In this document: piece after piece, positions 33,483 to 44,008 of the stretch
Layout: each line of letters begins with the position of its first letter
How positions within the stretch are numbered: the stretch's first letter is position 1
Assembly: GCF_001017435.1 (NCBI RefSeq)
Contig: NZ_CP011371.1
Location: 2,666,001 to 2,730,000 of the forward strand
Direction of reading: 5' to 3'
Origin: Caldimonas brevitalea
Lineage (GTDB): Bacteria > Pseudomonadota > Gammaproteobacteria > Burkholderiales > Burkholderiaceae_C
Length of the DNA stretch: 64,000 bases
The notes under the pieces: generated by a model
Database searches by the model: none
What the model was told of the DNA's origin: nothing
The model's input: the letters and a program-made list of their open reading frames with translations, nothing else
Translations under genes and position numbers: made by a program

Positions 33483-34709
33483 TCAGTTGGGATGCCGCAC
33501 CAGCAGCTGCCCCTGCCGCCAGGACGCGCGCAAGGGGTTGAAGCCGAACTGGCAGACGAGGTCGCGCGGATGGTCGATGGCCCACCAGGCCAGGTCTGCG
33601 TCGAGCCCGACGCGCAAACGGCCGGTGCGCTGTTGCAGGCCGAGCGCTTGCGCGGCATGCCGCGTCACGCCGGCAAGCGCTTCGGCGGGGGTCAGGCCGA
33701 ACAGCGTGCAGGCCATGTGCAGCATCAGCAGCAAGGAGGTGCAGGGGCTGGTGCCGGGGTTGCAGTCGGTCGAGACAGCCATCGGCACCCGGCGGGCCCG
33801 CAGTGCGTCGACCGGCGGCCGGCGCTGCTCGCGCAGGCAGTAGTACGCGCCGGGCAGCAGCACGGCGACCGTGCCGGCCCGTGCCATCGCCTCGATCGAG
33901 GCGGGCGAGCTGTATTCGATGTGGTCGGCCGACAGTGCGTGGTATTCGGCCGCCAGTGCCGCCCCGCCCAGGTCCGACAACTGGTCGGCGTGCAGCTTGA
34001 CCGGCAGGCCCAGTGCCTGCGCCGCCTCGAACACGCGGCGGGTTTGCGCCGGGCTGAAGCCGATGCCTTCGCAATAGGCGTCCACCGCGTCGGCCAGGCC
34101 TTCGGCGTGCACGGCGGGCAGCATGCGGTGGCAGACCTCGTCGACGTAGGCGTCGGCCTGCCCCCGGTATTCGGGCGGCAGCGCATGGGCGCCGAGGAAG
34201 GTGGTGCGCACCTGCACACCGTGGCGGCGCCCCAGTTCGCGGGCCACCCGCAGCAAACGCAGTTCGGCGGCGACCTCCAGGCCGTAGCCCGATTTGATCT
34301 CGACCGTCGTGACACCTTCGCCGCGCAAGGCCAGCAGGCGAGGCGCCGCGGCCTCGAGCAGCTGCGCTTCGGACGCGGCCCGGGTGGCGGCCACGGTCGA
34401 GACGATGCCGCCGCCGGCGCGGGCGATCTCTTCGTAGCTCGCGCCCTGCCAGCGTCGCTCGATCTCGGCGGCCCGGCTGCCGGCCCAGACCAGATGGGTG
34501 TGGCAGTCGATCAACCCCGGGGTCAGCCAGCCGCCGCCCAGGTCGAGCACCTGCTGGGCCTGCAGCTGTGCAGGCCGCTCGCGGGCCGGACCGAGCCATG
34601 CGATGCGGCCGTCGGCAATGGCGATGGCCGCGTCGTGCAGTTCGCCGTATCCCTCGTCGGTGTCCAGCGTCGCGACGTGCACGCCGTGCAGCAGCAGGTC
34701 GGCCTTCAT
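33483..34709 (-). CDS. hutI: Imidazolonepropionase
   Basis: A 408-aa amidohydrolase that hydrolyses 4-imidazolone-5-propionate to N-formimidoyl-L-glutamate, the third step of histidine degradation. Motifs: metal-binding [12 protein letters not shown], the EIKSGYGL segment, [25 protein letters not shown] and DCNPGTSP near the C-terminal part of the barrel. Length matches the family. ATG 34709 overlaps the hutG stop as ATGA, so its translation is coupled to hutG. It is the last gene of the hut operon; 107 nt separate it from the kinase gene that follows on the same strand. Confidence 0.97.
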   Translation of the reverse strand: MKADLLLHGVHVATLDTDEGYGELHDAAIAIADGRIAWLGPARERPAQLQAQQVLDLGGGWLTPGLIDCHTHLVWAGSRAAEIERRWQGASYEEIARAGGGIVSTVAATRAASEAQLLEAAAPRLLALRGEGVTTVEIKSGYGLEVAAELRLLRVARELGRRHGVQVRTTFLGAHALPPEYRGQADAYVDEVCHRMLPAVHAEGLADAVDAYCEGIGFSPAQTRRVFEAAQALGLPVKLHADQLSDLGGAALAAEYHALSADHIEYSSPASIEAMARAGTVAVLLPGAYYCLREQRRPPVDALRARRVPMAVSTDCNPGTSPCTSLLLMLHMACTLFGLTPAEALAGVTRHAAQALGLQQRTGRLRVGLDADLAWWAIDHPRDLVCQFGFNPLRASWRQGQLLVRHPN

Positions 34710-35662
34710 GCGGTCGCCGCGGTGGTGGCGGCCTGCCAGGCCGAGACGATCTGCCAGGCCAGGCGGGCCGCCGTGCGTGCGGTGCGTCCGTCCGGGTCCA
34801 GCGGCGGGCACAACTCGGCGATGTCGGCCAGCCGCAGTCGGCCGCAGCCGGCCACGCTGCACACCAACGGCTCCAGCAGCTCCATCGCCAGCCCGCGGGC
34901 GGCTGGCGCACTGACACCAGGCGCGACGGCCGCGGGCAGCACGTCGAGGCACAGGCTGAGGTAGACGTGGTCGTAGCCGTCGAGCCAGTCGCGCAACTCA
35001 TTCAGGTGGGCGTCGAGCGTGAGCAGGTTGAGCTGGTGGTCTTCGGCCCAATCGACTCCCCGGGTGTGCGCGGTGTCGTACAGCGCGCGCGTGTTGGCAG
35101 TGGCGCTGATGCCGTAGCAACGGTAGGCGACGGTGCGGCCGCGCTGCGCGGCCTCGTCGAGCGCCTGGCGAAACGGCGTACCCGAGGTGGCCTCGGGCGC
35201 CACGCGCAAATCGAAATGGGCGTCGAAGTTGACGATCGCCAACTTGCCTTCGGCGGCCGCGCTGCCGGGCGCCGTCAGGCCGCTGTAGCTGGCCCAGGCG
35301 ATCTCGTGGCCGCCGCCCAGGCCCAGCACCAGCTGCCCGTCGGCCAGCAAGGCGGCGGCGCGCTGCGCATAGGCCTGCTGCGCGGCTTCGAGGCGGCCGT
35401 CGTCGCAGCCGATGTCGCCCGCGTCCTGCAGCGCGAGTGGGGGGTGCCAGGGCAGGTTGGCCATCGCCCGGCGCAGCGCCTGCGGGCCTTGTGCCGCGCC
35501 CACGCGGCCCTGGTTGCGGCGCACGCCTTCGTCGCTGGCCAGGCCCAGCATCACCACGCCGCCGGGTCGGCCGGGGCGCCACGGCACCACCACCTGGTGC
35601 CAGCGCCGGCCGGCTTCGCCGTCGAGCGCGTCGACGCGGCCTTGCCAGGGGCCATCGCTCAT
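34706..35662 (-). CDS. hutG: Formimidoylglutamase (arginase/ureohydrolase family)
   Basis: A 318-aa ureohydrolase that cleaves N-formimidoyl-L-glutamate to glutamate and formamide, completing histidine breakdown by the one-step route. Manganese-binding motifs: [14 protein letters not shown], and [18 protein letters not shown], where the usual SxDxD of arginases is SLCLD, a variant I associate with HutG-type enzymes. Start: ATG 35662, overlapping the hutH stop as ATGA; four extra codons upstream would give an earlier Met but inside hutH. The presence of hutG of this type rather than a hutF/formylglutamate amidohydrolase pair shows which of the two known pathways is used. Confidence 0.95.
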   Translation of the reverse strand: MSDGPWQGRVDALDGEAGRRWHQVVVPWRPGRPGGVVMLGLASDEGVRRNQGRVGAAQGPQALRRAMANLPWHPPLALQDAGDIGCDDGRLEAAQQAYAQRAAALLADGQLVLGLGGGHEIAWASYSGLTAPGSAAAEGKLAIVNFDAHFDLRVAPEATSGTPFRQALDEAAQRGRTVAYRCYGISATANTRALYDTAHTRGVDWAEDHQLNLLTLDAHLNELRDWLDGYDHVYLSLCLDVLPAAVAPGVSAPAARGLAMELLEPLVCSVAGCGRLRLADIAELCPPLDPDGRTARTAARLAWQIVSAWQAATTAATA

Positions 35663-37202
35663 GACCGGCTCCACGATGGCAGCACCTGCCCCGCGTAGGG
35701 CGTGAAGCTGCCGGCGTCGATCAACTGCTCGACGGCCGCGATGTCGGGTGCGAAGTAGCGGTCCTGCGTGTAGTGGGGCACGCGACGCCGGATCGCCGCA
35801 TGCGCTTCTTCCAAGGGTTGCGAGCTGCGCAAGGGACGGTGGAAGTCGATGCCTTGTGCGGCCGCCAGCAGCTCGATCGCGATGATGTGCCGCACGTTGA
35901 GGGCCATGTCGGCCAGCTTGCGCGCGGCGAAGGTGGCCATGCTGACATGGTCCTCCTGGTTGGCCGAGGTGGGCAGTGAGTCGACGCTGGCCGGGTGCGC
36001 CAGCGTCTTGTTTTCGCTCGCCAGGGCCGCGGCCGTGACATGCGCGATCATGAAGCCCGAGTTGAGGCCCGGCTCCTGCACCAGGAAGGGTGGCAGCCCC
36101 GACAGCGACGCGTCGATCAGCAAGGCGATGCGGCGTTCGCTCAACGCGCCCACCTCGGCGATCGCCAAGGCCAGCGTGTCGGCGGCGAACGCCACCGGCT
36201 CGGCGTGGAAGTTGCCGCCGGAGAGCACTTCACCGCTGTCGGCAAACACCAGCGGGTTGTCCGAGACCGCATTGGCTTCGATCACCAGCGTCGCGGCGGC
36301 ATTGCGGATCAGCTCCAGGCAAGCCCCCATCACCTGCGGCTGGCAGCGCAGCGAATACGGGTCTTGCACACGGTCGTCGCCGGTGCGGTGCGAGGCGCGG
36401 ATGGCGCTGCCGGCCAGCAGGTCACGGTAGAGGGCGGCCACCTCGATCTGTCCGCGGTGGCCGCGCACCTGCTGGATGCGGTCGTCGAACGGCGCATCCG
36501 ACCCTTTGGCCGCGTCGACACTGAGCGCGCCGGCCACCACCGCGGCGGCGAACACCTGCTCGGCCCGCAGCAAGCCCATCAGCGCGATGCCGGTCGACAC
36601 CTGGGTGCCGTTGAGCAGCGCCAGCCCTTCCTTGGGGGCGAAGCGCACCGGCTGCAGCCCGGCGCGCTGCAAGGCCTGGGCGGCCGGCACGATACGCCCG
36701 TCGACGCGCACCTCACCTTCGCCCATCAGCGGCAGCGTCAAATGGGCCAGCGGTGCCAGGTCGCCTGAAGCCCCGACCGAACCTTGCGACGGGATGCAGG
36801 GCCAGATCTGCGCGTTGAACATCGCCACCAAGGCGTCGATCACCTCGGGCCGCACGCCGGAATAGCCCCGCGCCAGCGACGCGATCTTGAGCGCCAGCAC
36901 CAGACGCACGGTGTCGTCGTCGAGCAGCGGGCCGACGCCGACCGCATGCGAGCGCACCAGGTTGGCTTGCAGCTGGGCCAGCTGGTCGTGGGGGATCTGC
37001 ACCTTGGCCAGTTTGCCGAAGCCGGTGTTGATGCCGTAGGCCGGCTCCGCGCCGGCGCTGATGCGCTGCACGGTGGCGGCGCTGGCGGCGATGCCGGCGC
37101 GGCATTCGAGGTCGAGTTCGATGGGCTGGAAGGCTGCGGCGATGCCGCGCAGGTCGAGCAGCCCGAGGCGGCCGGGGTGCAGGGTGAGTCGTTCGCTCGG
37201 GC

Positions 37203-37206
<4 letters not shown>
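35659..37206 (-). CDS. hutH: Histidine ammonia-lyase
   Basis: A 515-aa lyase that converts histidine to urocanate and ammonia. The self-processing Ala-Ser-Gly that forms the MIO electrophile lies in [14 protein letters not shown], near residue 145; the N-terminal [10 protein letters not shown] with the catalytic Tyr is at about 55; NGTQVSTG and the C-terminal QEDHVSM are also present. Length is normal. The start ATG 37206 overlaps the hutU stop as ATGA and its own stop overlaps hutG in the same way, indicating tight translational coupling within the operon. Confidence 0.97.
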
Positions 37207-38887
<1,681 letters not shown>

Positions 38888-38891
<4 letters not shown>

Positions 38892-38965
38892 GCCGGCACC
38901 TTGCGGGTCGCAAGCACGCAACGGCCTTCGCGGCGAGCAGGAAGGGGTGGGGACGACGGTCTCAT
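38888..38965 (-). CDS. Possible 25-codon leader ORF coupled to hutU
   Basis: Between hutC and hutU, ATG 38965 follows GAGGAG at good spacing and opens a 25-codon frame (starting [16 protein letters not shown]) whose TGA overlaps the hutU ATG as ATGA. The peptide has no recognisable family and contains no His run, so classical histidine attenuation is not suggested. It may serve only to deliver ribosomes to hutU, whose own ribosome site (AAGGTG) is weaker. The same ATGA arrangement links hutU-hutH, hutH-hutG and hutG-hutI. Confidence 0.4.
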
Positions 38966-38993
38966 GTTGTGTCTCCTCGTGAGAGCGGTGCGG

Positions 38994-39719
38994 TCAGCCG
39001 TGGTGGGGCTGGGCAAACGAGAAACGCCCGCTCAGGCGGTAGCGGCGGGCGGGGTGGATCAGCCGGGCGACGCTCACGACCCGGCCGTGCGACCAGGTGC
39101 GGCGGTTGAGGATCAACACCGGCTCGTGGGCACCGAGTTGCAGCTGGCGCGCCCAGTCGGGCGTCGCCGCGTCGGCTTCGATGACGTGCTCGGCCTGCTC
39201 CAGCGGCGCAACGCGGGACAGGTAGTGGTGCGGCGTGTCGCTCGCGAAGTCTTGTTCGAGGTAGCCCGGCGCGGCCGCCGGCGCGACGTGCCGATCCTCC
39301 AGTTGCAGCGGCTGGCCGTCGGCGTAGTGCAGCAGCAGTGAATGGAACAACGGTGCGCCGAGCGCGACGCCGAAAGCTTGGGCCAGCCGGGCGTCGGCCG
39401 GCACCGACGCGAGGCTCAGCACATCGGCCCGGTGTTGCTGACCGCGCTGCTGGATCTCGTCGCGGATGCCGTGCACTTCGACCAGCGTCGACTCGGCCTT
39501 CGGGCCGGCCACGAACGACCCGACACCCTGCACCCGTGTGATGGCCCCGCTCGCGGCGAGCTCACGCAGCGCCCGGTTGACCGTCATGCGCGACAGACCG
39601 AACTCGCGCGTCAGCTCGCCTTCGCTGGGAATGCGGTCGCCGGTGCGCCAGCGGCCGGCGGCGATCTGCGCCAGCACGTGGCGTTTGAGCTGGAGGTAGG
39701 CGGGGGCGGCGGCGGACAT
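38994..39719 (-). CDS. hutC: Histidine utilisation repressor HutC (GntR/HutC family)
   Basis: A 241-aa GntR-type repressor. The N-terminal winged helix reads YLQLKRHVLAQIAAGRWRTGDRIPSE, with recognition helix LSRMTVNRALREL and wing ITRVQGVGSFVAG; the C-terminal half is a UTRA effector domain (LFHSLLLHYADGQPLQLEDRHV, and HYLSRVAPLEQAEHVIEA), which in HutC binds urocanate. It is the promoter-proximal gene of the hut operon, with a matching operator about 40-54 bp upstream of its start, so it probably represses itself together with hutUHGI and is induced by urocanate. Confidence 0.95.
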   Translation of the reverse strand: MSAAAPAYLQLKRHVLAQIAAGRWRTGDRIPSEGELTREFGLSRMTVNRALRELAASGAITRVQGVGSFVAGPKAESTLVEVHGIRDEIQQRGQQHRADVLSLASVPADARLAQAFGVALGAPLFHSLLLHYADGQPLQLEDRHVAPAAAPGYLEQDFASDTPHHYLSRVAPLEQAEHVIEADAATPDWARQLQLGAHEPVLILNRRTWSHGRVVSVARLIHPARRYRLSGRFSFAQPHHG

Positions 39720-39756
39720 CGGGTGGCGATGGTGGGGGCAATGCCGGCCATCATAG

Positions 39757-40698
39757 CTACTTGTCTATACAGGTCAATACATCAGAACCCGGCGCGGGGC
39801 TGAGCCGTTGGGGGATGTGTTCGACCAGCGTGTCGATGGCCAAACGGGTCTTGGCCGACAGGTACCGGCTGCGTGGCCAGACCGCCTGCACCTCAGCTGA
39901 CAGCACGCGCCGGCTGTCGAACACCAGCTCCAGCTGGCCGCTGCGCAGGTAGGGAGCCATCATCCAACAGGGCAGCCAGGTCAGACCGACGCCGGCCACC
40001 GCGGCATCGGCGATCGCCTGCAGGTCGTCGAGCCGCACCCGGGCCTGCACCCGGATCTCTCGCAGGCGGCCTTGTTCGTCCTCGATCCGCCACGGCTTGT
40101 CGCCGCCGGGGCGGCTGTAGAGGATGCCCGTGTGGGCCGACAAGTCGTCGACACCGGTAGGGCGGCCATGGCGGGCCAGGTAGGCCGGCGACGCGCAAAT
40201 GCCCATGCGTTGCACGCCCAGCAGGCGCGAGGCGAGGGTGGTGCTGTCGGCCAGCGGGCCGATGCGCACGCCCAGGTCGAAGCCTTCCTCGACCAGGTCG
40301 ACCACCCGGTCGTTGAACGACATCTCGATTTCGAGCTTGGGATGGCGGGCCGCCAAGGGCAGCAGCAAGGGCGCCACACAGTGGCGTCCGAACAGCACCG
40401 GCGCGCTGACGCGCAGCCGCCCGCTCGGCTCGCGCCGCCCGGAGTCCAGCTCCGCCTCGGCGGCTTCCAGCTCGCCGAGCGCGCGCACGCAGCGTTCGTA
40501 GAAGGCTTGGCCGTGCTCGGTCAGGCTTTGCGAACGGGTGGTGCGGTGAAACAAGCGGGTGCCGAGCCGCTCCTCCATGCGGGCGATGGTCTTCGCCACC
40601 GCGGAGCGGGTCAGGTGCAAACGGTCGGCCGCGAGCGAAAAGCTGCCGGCCTCGACGCTCGCGACGAACACGTGGATGCCATTCAATCGGTCGTTCAT
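39757..40698 (-). CDS. LysR-type transcriptional regulator
   Basis: A 313-aa LysR-type regulator of the large group that includes proteins such as DsdC/AaeR-like and other quinone-oxidoreductase-associated regulators. HTH: VFVASVEAGSFSLAADRLHLTRSAVAKTIARMEERLGTRLFHRTTR. The effector domain contains FGRHCVAPLLLPL and DLGVRIGPLADSTTLASRLL. It is transcribed divergently from the MDR dehydrogenase gene with 130 bp between the two starts, the usual layout of a LysR and its target, so it likely controls that gene. Its final codons overlap the hut operator at 39760-39773, so read-through from this gene runs into hutC. Confidence 0.93.
   Translation of the reverse strand: MNDRLNGIHVFVASVEAGSFSLAADRLHLTRSAVAKTIARMEERLGTRLFHRTTRSQSLTEHGQAFYERCVRALGELEAAEAELDSGRREPSGRLRVSAPVLFGRHCVAPLLLPLAARHPKLEIEMSFNDRVVDLVEEGFDLGVRIGPLADSTTLASRLLGVQRMGICASPAYLARHGRPTGVDDLSAHTGILYSRPGGDKPWRIEDEQGRLREIRVQARVRLDDLQAIADAAVAGVGLTWLPCWMMAPYLRSGQLELVFDSRRVLSAEVQAVWPRSRYLSAKTRLAIDTLVEHIPQRLSPAPGSDVLTCIDK
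39760..39773. promoter_or_regulatory. HutC-like operator
   Basis: CTTGTCTATACAGG is a near-palindrome close to the TTGTATA-TACAA type site bound by HutC repressors in pseudomonads and related bacteria. It lies 40-54 bp upstream of the hutC start on the side from which hutC is transcribed, a location suited to repression of the whole operon. It also overlaps the last coding bases and stop of the neighbouring LysR gene. Identification is by motif resemblance and position. Confidence 0.6.
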
Positions 40699-40828
40699 CG
40701 CCCGATTATTGGCGCCTCTGTGGCAACAGTGTGGCGCTCAAATGCCGCCACTGTAGATAGGGTGGAGCCAATAGAGTTCGCTGGTCCCGTCCTCGACGGG
40801 CCCACATCACCCTTACAGGAGAGAATTC

Positions 40829-41836
40829 ATGAAGGCTTATCGCACAGGGACCGGCGCCGAAGCCGGCTTGCAGTGGGTCGACCTGGCCCCCCGGGCGCTT
40901 GGTGCACACGAGGTGCGCGTGCGCATGCAGGCGGTGTCGCTCAACTACCGTGACGTGATGGTGGCCTCGGGCCACTACCCGGTGGCGGTCGGGCAACCCA
41001 TCCTCGCGTCGGACGGTGCCGGCGAGGTCGTGGAAGTGGGGTCCGAAGTCAGCCGCTTTCGGGTCGGCGACCGCGTCGTGACCACCTTCTTCCAGGACTG
41101 GGCCTCCGGCCCGCAGCCGGCACGCGCCGAACTCACCGCGTTGGGCGCCGCCATCGATGGTGTGCTGGCCGAGGAGGTGGTGCTCGGCGAGCAGGGGCTG
41201 CTGCCGGTGCCCGCACATTTCAACGCCCGCCAGGCCGCCACGCTGCCGGTGGCCGGGGTCACCGCCTGGACCTCGCTGTTCGTCCATGGCGGGGCGCGGC
41301 CCGGTGACACCGTGCTGTTGCTGGGCACCGGTGGCGTGTCGATCTGGGCACTGCAACTGGCCAAGGCGGCCGGGCTGCGGGTCATCATCACATCGTCCAG
41401 CGACGACAAGCTGGCGCAGGCCCGCGCGCTGGGGGCCGACCGGACGGTCAATTACCGGCGCCACCCGGAGTGGCAGGACGAGGTGCTGAAGCTGACCGAT
41501 GGCCTCGGCGCTGACCTCACCGTCGAGGTGGGCGGGGCCGGCACGCTGCCGCGCTCGATCGCGGCCACCCGGGTCGGCGGCACCATCGCGCTGGTGGGCG
41601 TGTTGACCGGCATGGGCGAGAGCATCAACCCCTTGCCCTTGCTGATCGGCGCGAAGCGGCTGCAAGGTGTGCTGGTGGGCAGCCGCGAGCACCAGGAGCA
41701 GCTGCAGCGTTTCGTGGCGACCTCGGGTCTGGCGCCGGTGATCGACCGGGTGTTTCCGTTCGCGCAGGCCCCCGAGGCTCTGGCCTACCTGAAGTCAGGC
41801 CAGCACTTCGGCAAGGTGCTGATCGAGATCGGCTAA
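40829..41836 (+). CDS. MDR-family NAD(P)-dependent alcohol dehydrogenase/quinone oxidoreductase
   Basis: A 335-aa medium-chain dehydrogenase/reductase. The N-terminal GroES-like half contains RVRMQAVSLNYRDVMVASGHYP and DGAGEVVEVGSEVSRFRVGDRVV; the Cys and His zinc ligands of true alcohol dehydrogenases are missing (Asn-Tyr-Arg-Asp in place of the catalytic Cys), so a zinc-free oxidoreductase similar to quinone reductase or crotonyl-CoA-type enzymes is likely. The Rossmann half has LLLGTGGVSIWALQLAKAAG. AGGAG lies 9 nt before the ATG. Divergent from a LysR regulator that presumably governs it. Substrate is unknown. Confidence 0.93.
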   Translation: MKAYRTGTGAEAGLQWVDLAPRALGAHEVRVRMQAVSLNYRDVMVASGHYPVAVGQPILASDGAGEVVEVGSEVSRFRVGDRVVTTFFQDWASGPQPARAELTALGAAIDGVLAEEVVLGEQGLLPVPAHFNARQAATLPVAGVTAWTSLFVHGGARPGDTVLLLGTGGVSIWALQLAKAAGLRVIITSSSDDKLAQARALGADRTVNYRRHPEWQDEVLKLTDGLGADLTVEVGGAGTLPRSIAATRVGGTIALVGVLTGMGESINPLPLLIGAKRLQGVLVGSREHQEQLQRFVATSGLAPVIDRVFPFAQAPEALAYLKSGQHFGKVLIEIG

Positions 41837-41853
41837 GCGCCGGGCGCGGGGGC

Positions 41854-42720
41854 TCAGAGCCGTTCGAGCACCCGCATCGAGTAGTCGACCGCCTTCACGT
41901 CCTTGGTCAGCCGGCCGATCGAGATGCGGTCGACGCCGGTCTCGGCGATGGCCCGCACCTGGTCCAGTCGGACGCTGCCCGAGACCTCGAGCAGCGCGCG
42001 GCCCTGGTTGAGCGCCACCGCCTCGCGCATCTGTTCGAGCGAGAAGTTGTCGAGCAGCACGCTGCGGGCGCCGGCCGCCAGCGCCTCGGCCAGTTGCTCC
42101 AGGGTTTCGACTTCGACCTGGATGTCGACACCGGCGTCGAGCGCCTGCGCATTGCGCAGCGCCTGCGTCACGCCCCCGGCGGCGGCGATGTGGTTTTCCT
42201 TGATCAGGATGCCGTGGTAGAGCGCCAGCCGCTGGTTCTGCCCGCCGCCCACCCGCACCGCGTATTTCTGTGCCAGTCGCAGGCCGGGCAGCGTCTTGCG
42301 TGTGTCGAGGATGGCGCAGCCGCGCGGGTTGGGCGAGGCGCCGGCGATGGCGTCGACATGCTGGTGCGTCAGTGTCGCGGTGGCCGACAGCAGCTGCAGG
42401 AAGTTGAGGGCCGGGCGTTCGGCCGACAGCAGCGCGCGGGCGTCGGATTCGATGTGGCAGACCAGCGTGTCGGCGGCCATCCGGGCGCCTTCGTCGTAGT
42501 GCCAGTCGACGCGCGCCTGGGGGTCGAGCGCCCGCACGCAGCCATCGAACCAGTCGCGCCCGCACAGCACCGCGTCTTCGCGCACCAGCACGCGCGCCTT
42601 GACACGCTGGCCGGCGGGCACCAGCTCGGCCGTCCAGTCGCGCCGCCCGATGTCTTCCATCAGGGCGTCGCGGATGTTGCGCTCGCGCGCCTGTTCCAGG
42701 GTTTCGTTGGAATCGAACAT
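41854..42720 (-). CDS. nadC: Nicotinate-nucleotide pyrophosphorylase (quinolinate phosphoribosyltransferase)
   Basis: A 288-aa enzyme that joins quinolinate and PRPP with decarboxylation to give nicotinate mononucleotide in de novo NAD synthesis. Motifs: ALMEDIGRRDWTAE at the start, NFLQLLSATAT, LDTRKTLPGLRLAQKYAVRVGGGQNQR and IKENHIAAAGG, then EVETLEQL, LLDNFS and EVSGSV of the barrel. Start ATG 42720 with AAGAAG upstream. It lies 25 nt after nadA on the same strand, forming a nadA-nadC operon; nadB is not in the window. Confidence 0.97.
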   Translation of the reverse strand: MFDSNETLEQARERNIRDALMEDIGRRDWTAELVPAGQRVKARVLVREDAVLCGRDWFDGCVRALDPQARVDWHYDEGARMAADTLVCHIESDARALLSAERPALNFLQLLSATATLTHQHVDAIAGASPNPRGCAILDTRKTLPGLRLAQKYAVRVGGGQNQRLALYHGILIKENHIAAAGGVTQALRNAQALDAGVDIQVEVETLEQLAEALAAGARSVLLDNFSLEQMREAVALNQGRALLEVSGSVRLDQVRAIAETGVDRISIGRLTKDVKAVDYSMRVLERL

Positions 42721-42745
42721 GTTCTTCTTTTCTGACGGGCCGGGC

Positions 42746-43858
42746 TCAGGCAGCGCCGACGTTGGGAACGAACCCCTGCGCCGGCCGCGCGATGCTGGCC
42801 GGGTTGCGGGCGACGAAATCGAGCATGCGTTGGATGCAGCCGAGCGCCTCGCTGCGCACCGGCTCCGGCACGGTGATCTCGCCGCTGCCGTGTTCGAGGC
42901 AGCCCACCACACCCTGCAGCGCGTTCATCGCCATCCAGGGGCAGTGCGCGCAGCTCTTGCAGGTCGCGCTGTTGCCGGCCGTCGGGGCCTCGATCAGCGT
43001 CTTGTGCGGCGCCAACTGGCGCATGCGGTGCAGGATGCCGTTGTCGGTCGCGACGATGAAGGTCTGCGCCTCGGACTGCACCACCGCGTTGAGCAATTGC
43101 GAGGTCGAGCCGACCACGTCGGCCAGCGCTACCACACTGCGCGGCGACTCGGGGTGCACCAGCACCTTGGCGCCCGGGTGTTCCTGGCGCAGCAACTCGA
43201 GCTCCACGCCCTTGAATTCGTCGTGCACGATGCAGGCGCCGTTCCACATCAGCATGTCGGCGCCGGTCTGCTCCTGGATGTAGCGGCCCAGGTGACGGTC
43301 GGGCGCCCACAGGATCTTCTCGCCCTGGTCTTTCAGGTGCTGCACGATGGCCAGCGCGCAAGAGCTGGTCACCATCCAGTCGGCGCGCGCCTTCACGGCG
43401 GCACTGGTGTTGGCATACACCACCACCTTGCGGTCGGGGTGGGCGTCGCAGAAGGCCGCGAAGTCTTCCGGCGGGCAGCCCAGGTCGAGCGAGCAGGTGG
43501 CGTCGAGGTCGGGCATCAGCACACGCTTGTCGGGCGACAAGATCTTGGCCGATTCGCCCATGAAGCGCACGCCGGCGACGACCAGCGTCTTGCTGGGGTG
43601 GTCGCGGCCGAAACGCGCCATCTCGAGCGAGTCGGCCACGCAGCCGCCGGTCTCGAGCGCGAGGTCCTGCAGGTCACCGTCGACGTAGTAGTGCGCCACC
43701 AGCACCGCATCGTGTTGCTTGAGCAGCGCCTTGGCGCGCTCTTTCCACTGCTCTTTCTGGTCGCCGGTCAGGGGTTCGGGCACCTTGGCCCAGGCGTGGG
43801 CGGTGCAACTCGCGCCACTGGCGTCCTGGCGCGTGTAGTCGAAGATCACTTGGTTCAT
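42746..43858 (-). CDS. nadA: Quinolinate synthase A
   Basis: A 370-aa [4Fe-4S] enzyme that condenses iminoaspartate with dihydroxyacetone phosphate to form quinolinate. It has [12 protein letters not shown] for the substrate pocket, [17 protein letters not shown], three cluster-region Cys ([11 protein letters not shown] near residue 119-125, WNGACIVH near 208, and CKSCAHCPW near 299-306), [10 protein letters not shown] and HPESP. The CxxCxxCPW form is that of the longer proteobacterial NadA. ATG 43858 is used; no strong ribosome site precedes it. The gene is first in a two-gene operon with nadC. Confidence 0.96.
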   Translation of the reverse strand: MNQVIFDYTRQDASGASCTAHAWAKVPEPLTGDQKEQWKERAKALLKQHDAVLVAHYYVDGDLQDLALETGGCVADSLEMARFGRDHPSKTLVVAGVRFMGESAKILSPDKRVLMPDLDATCSLDLGCPPEDFAAFCDAHPDRKVVVYANTSAAVKARADWMVTSSCALAIVQHLKDQGEKILWAPDRHLGRYIQEQTGADMLMWNGACIVHDEFKGVELELLRQEHPGAKVLVHPESPRSVVALADVVGSTSQLLNAVVQSEAQTFIVATDNGILHRMRQLAPHKTLIEAPTAGNSATCKSCAHCPWMAMNALQGVVGCLEHGSGEITVPEPVRSEALGCIQRMLDFVARNPASIARPAQGFVPNVGAA

Positions 43859-44008
43859 GGCGCGGGGGCGGGCCGGCAGGCCCGCGCGGCTTCGTTGCGT
43901 GGGTCCGGCAATGGTAGCGGAGCCCACGTGGCGGGGCCGGCTCAGGGGTATCGGCCCCGGGCAGGGCGCCCGGGCCCGTCCCGGGCGGTGGGAGACCGCC
44001 GGGTGCGT

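Noticed and set aside
33376..35001. Upstream extension of the histidine kinase frame
   Set aside because: This part is a shadow of hutI and hutG, without domain content; the kinase begins with its PAS region after GTG 33375.
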